A DNA stretch of 29,926 nucleotides from Syntrophorhabdaceae bacterium PtaU1.Bin034 (GTDB taxonomy: Bacteria; Desulfobacterota_G; Syntrophorhabdia; Syntrophorhabdales; WCHB1-27). Below the pieces are notes generated by a model that was given only the letters and a program-made list of their open reading frames with translations, made no database searches and was not told the origin of the DNA. Shown here one piece after another: positions 25,445-29,926 of this stretch. Position numbers and translations under genes: made by a program. The DNA is taken from NCBI GenBank assembly GCA_002067405.1, contig MVRP01000036.1:1-29926 (forward strand). Reading direction: 5' to 3'. Every line of letters starts with the position of its first letter. Position 1 is the first letter of the stretch.

Positions 25445-26257
25445 TTATCCTTTGAGTATGTTGATCTTTCTCACACACGCGTCGGTGAACAGGCGGTAGG
25501 CGCCGGCGCCTTCAGCGAGGAGGTCCAGCGCTTTATCTGTGTCGGTCACCTCCACCCCGCTCACTATGCTTGCATTCTTCTGAAAGAGGGCATCAGGCAA
25601 CATACTGGCTGTCGGTCCTGTGACGATCACCGTTGCGCCCGGCCTCGTAAAACTCAGAAGGTCGTCGATTGTCCCATTAGCTATTGATGCACCCGTGATA
25701 ATCACCGTGTCGCATGCGGGTAGCACAACGGATGCCTGTTCTGCGGGCACGTAAAATTGCATCTCGTCTGTTTTCAGGGAGTCCTTTTTTTGCTCCACCA
25801 CGCTCAGGTCTATCCCTTCCATTACTTTGAACCGCTTCAAAAAAGGAACGAAGGCCCCCACCATGCCGATCTTGCCCGCCGAACATAGATCTATCAAATC
25901 GAGCGCGTCGGCATCGTACACGATCCTATAGTTTTCCTCGTTGAGGAACGGTGCTGACAATGCATTCATCACGACAAGTTTCACCACATCGGTGAGCGGA
26001 GAGCTCCCTTTCCAATTCAGGAGCTCCGTCACGGGAAGTCCTTTCAGCCGGACAGGTGCGTGACTTTCCACCGCCATGGATGAGCAACAGGCGACTCCGT
26101 GCAAGTCAGCGGTCGGCGTATAGCCAACGCCACCGAACCCGTTGGAAAGTTCCACGCCGGTGAAGAACAACCCGATTATGATCCTGTCGATGCGAATGCC
26201 GTCGAGCTTCCCTCCATAAAGCGTTTGGATCTGCTGCAATGTCTCATTCAGTATCAT
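25445..26257 (-). CDS. DUF4213-DUF364 putative metal-chelate-handling protein (copy B)
   Basis: 270 residues, first gene of the long operon, with the ATG after GAGGAGGGG. The N-terminal block is LFFTGVELSNGFGG, then GVACCSSMAVESHAPV and VMNALSAPFLNEE. The C-terminal DUF364 part has GMVGAFVPFLKRF, DTVIITGASIANGTIDDLL and VTGPTASMLPDALF. It is shorter than copy A at the C-terminus and ends cleanly at the family boundary. The Cys-Cys pair and FTGV(E/K)LSNGFGG are shared between copies and are candidates for ligand binding. A ~330-base leader and a ModE-box promoter precede it. Confidence 0.88.
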   Translation of the reverse strand: MILNETLQQIQTLYGGKLDGIRIDRIIIGLFFTGVELSNGFGGVGYTPTADLHGVACCSSMAVESHAPVRLKGLPVTELLNWKGSSPLTDVVKLVVMNALSAPFLNEENYRIVYDADALDLIDLCSAGKIGMVGAFVPFLKRFKVMEGIDLSVVEQKKDSLKTDEMQFYVPAEQASVVLPACDTVIITGASIANGTIDDLLSFTRPGATVIVTGPTASMLPDALFQKNASIVSGVEVTDTDKALDLLAEGAGAYRLFTDACVRKINILKG

Positions 26258-26586
26258 AAATCCCCTCCTCGATGCATTGACACATAGCTAAAATCATAGC
26301 TGAAGAATATGCAGAGGTGGGAAATATGGATTCACTATTTCTTCTGTTCTCCATCACTTCTCGTTCTTGCAGTCAGGGGCTGACGGGAGAATGGAGGCAG
26401 TCATCCTCCCGCCCGCGCGCTGACGCTATCATAAGGGCCCGGCGGCAGGAGAGGCATCCAGGACCGCCTTGCCGACTATGAGGCGAACAGACAAATATCC
26501 TTGAAGCGTGACCGGCCGAAATCTCATTCGCGTGACCGTCCACTTCGCACTTTTGATCCGTTGTATCTACTCAGCAATAACCTCAT
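26258..26586 (-). other. Long untranslated leader of the DUF364-tonB operon
   Basis: About 329 bases between the predicted transcription start and the DUF364 ATG, with no convincing ORF. On the - strand it can form GGCGG/CCGCC (26468-26464 with 26445-26441), GGAGG/CCTCC (26409-26405 with 26397-26393) and GTCAG/CTGAC (26384-26380 with 26376-26372). I could not match it to a known riboswitch, including the Moco motif. Confidence 0.45.
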
Positions 26587-26589
26587 ATT

Positions 26590-26613
26590 CGTTATATAAC
26601 ATCATATATAACG
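26590..26613. promoter_or_regulatory. ModE-type operator, DUF364-tonB operon promoter
   Basis: A 24-bp inverted repeat: CGTTATAT, 8 bp, ATATAACG. The half-sites are perfect complements, the best of the three in the window. It covers the spacer and -10 of the leftward promoter, the position expected for repression by Mo-bound ModE. Confidence 0.85.
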
Positions 26614-26622
26614 ACAAGTCAA
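26593..26622 (-). promoter_or_regulatory. Leftward promoter of the DUF364-tonB-fmdE-transporter operon
   Basis: On the - strand, TTGACT (26622-26617), an 18-base spacer and TATATA (26598-26593). The layout, and most bases over about 42 positions, match the rightward promoter at 26720. Confidence 0.65.
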
Positions 26623-26719
26623 GACTTATTTTGCATTTTTTCCTAAAAGGGATGCAAGGGATATATCGACATGGGCATAACGTAAGAATAAAGGCCCATT
26701 TTTTCAACTGCTATTTACA

Positions 26720-26749
26720 TTGACCTGACGTTATTGCTGATGTTATATA
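26720..26749 (+). promoter_or_regulatory. Rightward promoter of the phosphoesterase gene
   Basis: TTGACC (26720-26725), an 18-base spacer and TATATA (26744-26749). Divergent from the 26593-26622 promoter, with 97 A/T-rich bases between the two -35 boxes. Confidence 0.6.
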
Positions 26750-26752
26750 ACC
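26729..26752. promoter_or_regulatory. ModE-type operator, phosphoesterase promoter
   Basis: CGTTATTG, 8 bp, ATATAACC: a 24-bp site with one strong half (GTTATATAAC context) and one weaker half. It overlaps the spacer and -10 of the rightward promoter as in the other two cases. Confidence 0.7.
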
Positions 26753-26873
26753 AACCTCAGGATGTCGGCTTATGTCAATGCAAAGGTGGGCGATCGAAGA
26801 TGGAAGCGGCAGGAATTGTGAATTGCAGGCTCAATAGAACGGATCAGGAGAACGAGCCAAACGGGGAGGGGGA

Positions 26874-28028
26874 ATGCAAAGAATGACCGGAAATAATCTT
26901 GCGCGGTTGCGAATCCGGTGGCAGTCGGAGGGAAGAGGCGTCAGTCCAAGGAGGAGGACGTGTTTTCTGCTATCAACTCTGTCAGTAGCCCTCGTTCTGG
27001 CGGTCCTTCTGCTTGCAGGGTGCACGCATAACCATGCCGTCTGTGACGCGCTCCCCGGCTGGAAGTTCGCGGTTGTGAGCGACACTCAGGGAGATAATAA
27101 GGAAGTACCCGGCAAGTCCTGTATCAACGACGCAGTCGTGGCAAAAATAGCCGAGGACATGGTGGCGGAAAAACCCGATTTTGTCCTTGTTTCAGGCGAT
27201 CTCGTCAATGGCTGGTTTCGAAATGGGAGTACGGATTATTCACGTCAGTATTTAAACTGGAAGGCAGCCATGGAACCTGTGTACCGGGCAGGGATAAAAG
27301 TCTATCCCGTGCGGGGCAACCATGACAGCGGCCCCGAGCGCCTGGCCCTTCCACCCCTCCCGGCCCATCTGGAACCGCCTCCCGGGTCTATTGCTTTGTT
27401 GAAAGGTGCTTACTTAAAGCATTTCGCCGAAACCCACATCCCGAGAAACGGTCCGTCCGGAGAAGAAGGACTCACTTACCGCTTTATTCATAAGAACGCT
27501 TTTGTGATTGTCCTCGACCAATTCGACGAGCACCAGCACAAGATCGATCAGACATGGCTTGAAAGACAGCTCTCTCAAGGTAAAAAGCGCCACATTTTCG
27601 TGTTCGGCCACGAGCCTGCTTTTCAGGTGAGGCACAAGGACTGCCTTGCCTTTTACCCTGAGCACCGGGACGCCTTTTGGAATGCCATCGGTAAAGCGGG
27701 AGGGCGGCTCTATTTCTGCGGCCATGACCATCTGTACAACCGCGCCCTGATTTTCGACAAAGCCGGCAATCCGATCCGCCAGATCGTTGCTGGCACCGGA
27801 GGAGGCCGGCTTGTGGCATGGTCGGGTGTTTACCCGGAAGGTGAAAGGGTAAAGGGCGAATACAACAACTCTGATCATCACGGCTATCTTCTTGTTACGG
27901 TGGAAGTAACAAGGGTGACCGTTTCGTGGAAAGCCCTTGTCCTTGAGAAAGGGATTGAGCGCTTCCGGGTCCTCGATTCCTTTTCGTACGTGGCGTCGGC
28001 ATCTTTGGAAGGACTGCCGGAAAGATAG
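26874..28028 (+). CDS. Lipoprotein metallophosphoesterase (calcineurin-like)
   Basis: 384 residues. GGGGAGGGGGA precedes ATG 26874; ATG 26883 is an equally possible start. After a basic N-terminus, a hydrophobic stretch ends in the lipobox LLAGC (about residue 49), so the enzyme is probably anchored facing the periplasm. Metallophosphoesterase blocks are in order: VVSDTQGDN (DxH/DxQ-like first motif), LVSGDLVNG (GDxxx), PVRGNHDSG (GNHD), FVFGHEPAF and YFCGHDHLYNRAL (GHxH-like). The first motif reads DTQ instead of DxH, a common variant in this superfamily. It is the only gene of the right half on this strand apart from the AhpD-like gene, and it has its own ModE-box promoter. The substrate is unknown; a phosphate ester or phosphoanhydride in the periplasm is expected. 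Confidence 0.88.
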   Translation: MQRMTGNNLARLRIRWQSEGRGVSPRRRTCFLLSTLSVALVLAVLLLAGCTHNHAVCDALPGWKFAVVSDTQGDNKEVPGKSCINDAVVAKIAEDMVAEKPDFVLVSGDLVNGWFRNGSTDYSRQYLNWKAAMEPVYRAGIKVYPVRGNHDSGPERLALPPLPAHLEPPPGSIALLKGAYLKHFAETHIPRNGPSGEEGLTYRFIHKNAFVIVLDQFDEHQHKIDQTWLERQLSQGKKRHIFVFGHEPAFQVRHKDCLAFYPEHRDAFWNAIGKAGGRLYFCGHDHLYNRALIFDKAGNPIRQIVAGTGGGRLVAWSGVYPEGERVKGEYNNSDHHGYLLVTVEVTRVTVSWKALVLEKGIERFRVLDSFSYVASASLEGLPER

Positions 28029-28037
28029 CGCCGAATG

Positions 28038-28067
28038 AGAATCGGGGGAGGATCAGAGGCCGATTCT
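28038..28067. terminator. Candidate hairpin between convergent phosphoesterase and MT3 genes
   Basis: AGAATCGG (28038-28045) pairs with CCGATTCT (28060-28067) around a 14-base loop. It overlaps the last codons of MT3. It has no T-tract, so it is only a weak terminator candidate. Confidence 0.3.
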
Positions 28068-28871
28068 GTCCACCCGCCACATAAGCACGCCTATCTCGCT
28101 CTCCCTTCGGCACCGGATCATCCGTTTTTCCTTGTCGTTTTCGCTCAAGACCGCCATCACCGATGCTTCAATCCTGTTTCTGTGGGCCGCCTTGCCTGCC
28201 GCCTCGAATCTCTGCGCGATTTCATCAATAAGCTGTTCCGCTGTTTTCTCGGTGGTTGTCACGACATTCAGGGAACCGTAGGAGAAGCTCCTTCCCATCC
28301 CCGCGAGTTTGAGCCTGGTGTCGCGTATGTATGGTCTGGGCTTACGCGGAGCTTTCAGCGCCTTCAATACCCGGTCGCAAACCGGATCACGTCGTATCCT
28401 TTCCGTTGCAATGCAGACACACCACGTCTTCGCGCACCTCTCCATCTTGAGTATGTCTGCTTCGGTCTCAACAGCTATGGACAGCGCCGACAGAACGACG
28501 TCGAAAGCCTTTTCGAGGCCCGCATCCCTCACGTTTACCTCTTTCCACGAATGTCTGAGTAATTGGACGCCCTCAATGTCCATCTTCTCGGCTTCCCGCC
28601 ACAACCGGATAAGCATGTTTTCAGATATGTCGAGGGCAGTCACCCTCGAGCCCCTTTGTGCGAGAGGGAGAGCTAAAGTTCCCGTGCCGCATCCTATATC
28701 GAGTATACTGACTCCCTTCAGAGAAATTCCTTTTTCCTCCAGGATCCCGATTATCCGGATGGTTCGGGACAGGGTCTCGCTATCAAAGGGAAGGCCATAC
28801 TTCGGGGCCTTTTTCTCCCAAAAGAGGCGGTTATCCACTCCTGAAACAGCCCTGTCAGCGCTCGCTATCAT
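28053..28871 (-). CDS. Class I SAM-dependent methyltransferase (MT3)
   Basis: 272 residues, with the ATG after AGGAGG. Motif I is ILDIGCGTGTLALPLA and motif II ALDISENML. It keeps the general plan of MT1 and MT2 (N-terminal FWEKKAPKY in place of FWDGRA, HSWKEV in place of GRWEDDW, C-terminal IGVLMWRVDR) but is clearly more diverged. It lies downstream of the partial FecCD permease, with a binding-protein remnant and repeat copy 2 between them. Each of the three methyltransferases is thus next to metal-transport or Mo genes. The substrate is unknown. Confidence 0.87.
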   Translation of the reverse strand: MIASADRAVSGVDNRLFWEKKAPKYGLPFDSETLSRTIRIIGILEEKGISLKGVSILDIGCGTGTLALPLAQRGSRVTALDISENMLIRLWREAEKMDIEGVQLLRHSWKEVNVRDAGLEKAFDVVLSALSIAVETEADILKMERCAKTWCVCIATERIRRDPVCDRVLKALKAPRKPRPYIRDTRLKLAGMGRSFSYGSLNVVTTTEKTAEQLIDEIAQRFEAAGKAAHRNRIEASVMAVLSENDKEKRMIRCRRESEIGVLMWRVDRIGL

Positions 28872-28957
28872 ATCTTTCCTCCTGATTGCTTTGCTGGTTT
28901 TATCAAAAAATCCGCTCGTTCTTTGTTCTTCCTAAGCATTTCTTCTCTCATCGGCCG

Positions 28958-29044
28958 CCCGAGCCGGAATTGAACTTTTTTGTCGCCAATTCCGGCATCA
29001 TAGGAGCAGCTGCGCAATTGGTTACGGTCGGCTTTAAGCCGACA
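28958..29044 (-). repeat. 87-bp structured repeat, copy 2
   Basis: Second copy of the element at 9556-9642, differing at two positions: one in the loop of the long hairpin and one closing the short hairpin (a U-A pair here, U-G there, read on the - strand). It lies between the binding-protein remnant and MT3, 87 bases before the MT3 start. Confidence 0.75.
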
Positions 29045-29057
29045 AGATCTACAAGTC

Positions 29058-29216
29058 CTACGAACAATAAATACTCTCTTTCCAGACCCGGAGAATCCCC
29101 TTCTCTCGGTTCTTCTGAAGGGTCCTTGCCCCGGCATCGCCTGATATGCCCGCGGAGACAATAGCAAAGACGACGCCGGCGACAAGGATTGAAAAATGAA
29201 TATGTTTACGAGCCAT
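29058..29216 (-). pseudogene. Truncated N-terminus of a family-3-type solute-binding protein
   Basis: A 52-codon ORF beginning MARKHIHFSILVAGVVFAIV, a good signal peptide, with a likely cleavage site near AGA. The next residues, RTLQKNREKGILRVWKES, resemble the start of mature family-3 (amino-acid-type) binding proteins, which usually read TLxKI+++GxLxVG. It then stops, 14 bases before repeat copy 2. No good Shine-Dalgarno is present. I read it as the remnant of a gene broken near the repeat; a real small exported peptide is the alternative. Confidence 0.45.
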
Positions 29217-29280
29217 CGAGGTTTTTCAAGATCGCACCTGACCGATCCACGGGTCTTCCCGCCGGACCTTCTCGAGGGTG

Positions 29281-29925
29281 TCATGTCCAGCCCTTCCTTG
29301 CTTTTCTCAATATGATCCAGAAGAAAGGTATACCGATCAGCGAGGTGGAGATACCGATCGGCACCTCCACGTTGAAAAGCAGTCGCGACACGTCGTCCAC
29401 TATCAAAAGGTAAATTGCGCCGATCAGGGCGCTTGCAGGGACGAGGGTCTTGTTGTTGGGGCCGATGAGCATCCTTGCCACGTGAGGGATCACGAGGCCG
29501 ACCCACCCGATCATGCCGGCCAGCACCACCGTGAGGGCGCTTGCGGTTGTCGCCAGGAATATGAGGAGCAGGCGGACCCATTCCACGGGGACGCCCAGCG
29601 CCTTCGCCTCTTCGTCACCCATGCTCAAAGCGTTGAGATAGCCGGAAAAGAGAGCAATAAGGATGATGCTCGCAACCTGGGGAATGGCCAGGAATGTCAA
29701 GGAACGGCCGTCGACCAGGGATAACCCGCCCATAAGCCATTGGACGATGGCAGGCAACTGATTGTAGGGGTCTGCTACATACTTGACGATCGACAGGAGT
29801 GAAGTAAAAAGGGCGCTGCTGATCACCCCGCCGAGCACGAGCAGCAATATCGTGTTGCCTCTATACATCTTCGCCGTGCCGACGGCAATAAGAACGGCTG
29901 CAAAACCGAATACGAAGGTGCCTGT
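29281..29925 (-). CDS. FecCD-type ABC transporter permease (set 3, 5' part beyond window)
   Basis: The frame is open to the right edge of the window; 214 C-terminal residues are visible. It follows the set 2 permease almost block for block: FGFAAVLIAVGTAKMYRGN, LGGVISSALFTSLLSIVKY, VADPYNQLPAIVQWLMGGL, LSMGDEEAKALGVP, VVLAGMIGWVGLVIPHVARML, and the C-terminus RKARKGWT. A third transporter of the same kind therefore begins beyond 29926. No ATPase gene follows it in the window, so set 3 may share the ATPase of set 2 or be partly decayed. Confidence 0.92.
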   Translation of the reverse strand, partial: TGTFVFGFAAVLIAVGTAKMYRGNTILLLVLGGVISSALFTSLLSIVKYVADPYNQLPAIVQWLMGGLSLVDGRSLTFLAIPQVASIILIALFSGYLNALSMGDEEAKALGVPVEWVRLLLIFLATTASALTVVLAGMIGWVGLVIPHVARMLIGPNNKTLVPASALIGAIYLLIVDDVSRLLFNVEVPIGISTSLIGIPFFWIILRKARKGWT

Positions 29926-29926
29926 C

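Noticed and set aside
26508..26723. 71-residue + strand ORF in the divergent promoter region
   Set aside because: It overlaps the ModE box and both promoters, has no ribosome-binding site and has AT-rich random composition.
28868..29581. 237-residue - strand ORF running from inside the set 3 permease across repeat copy 2 to the MT3 start
   Set aside because: Arg/Ser-rich and mostly a shadow. An internal ATG overlapping the permease stop is tempting, but the sequence reads through the repeat and has no domain.

Overview
The window is GC-rich bacterial chromosome. The gene families suggest a strictly anaerobic, diderm, Desulfobacterota-like organism, perhaps a Syntrophorhabdus-type syntroph. 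Evidence for this is TonB/ExbBD and two-partner secretion (an outer membrane), an FmdE homologue, HcgA-like radical SAM chemistry and many molybdenum genes. The taxonomic guess is inference, not a measured match.

Left part (1-8200, all + strand). This is a two-partner-secretion locus: the 3' part of a large filamentous-haemagglutinin-like exoprotein with GLUG repeats, then its FhaC/ShlB-type outer-membrane transporter. The transporter overlaps a compact exbB, followed by exbD and tonB. A lipoprotein with an IPT/TIG domain and seven Cys-Tyr-Trp repeats follows. A 190-bp convergent intergenic region holds a perfect three-way-junction inverted-repeat element and a long hairpin.

Central and right part (8385-29926, mostly - strand). 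This is a molybdenum (or tungsten) acquisition and cofactor island. Reading in the direction of - strand transcription it holds: a partial FecCD-type permease, a truncated binding-protein remnant, methyltransferase MT3, (a + strand metallophosphoesterase lipoprotein), a DUF4213/DUF364 protein, a Gly-rich TonB, FmdE, methyltransferase MT2, a complete binding protein/permease/ATPase transporter, ExbB, ExbD, an HcgA-like radical SAM protein, a second DUF364 protein, a GNAT acetyltransferase, a zinc-peptidase-like protein, a second complete ABC transporter (ATPase/permease/binding protein), and MoeA. Separately, methyltransferase MT1 and XdhC form a - strand unit divergent from a small AhpD-like protein.

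The unifying evidence is regulatory. Three 24-bp inverted repeats match the ModE (molybdate-responsive repressor) operator layout of CGTTATAT, 8 bp, then its inverted partner. They lie at 10607, 26590 and 26729. Each sits over the spacer and -10 of a TTGAC-type promoter, so the MT1-xdhC unit, the long DUF364-tonB-... operon and the phosphoesterase all look repressed when Mo is sufficient. I infer a ModE-controlled, TonB-energised uptake route using siderophore-type ABC transporters, in which DUF364 proteins, class I methyltransferases, FmdE and the radical SAM enzyme may make or handle a metal-binding small molecule. No TonB-dependent receptor lies in the window; it may be beyond the right edge.

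Other structure: an 87-bp element with two hairpins occurs twice (9556 and 28958), each time just upstream of a metal-island gene.
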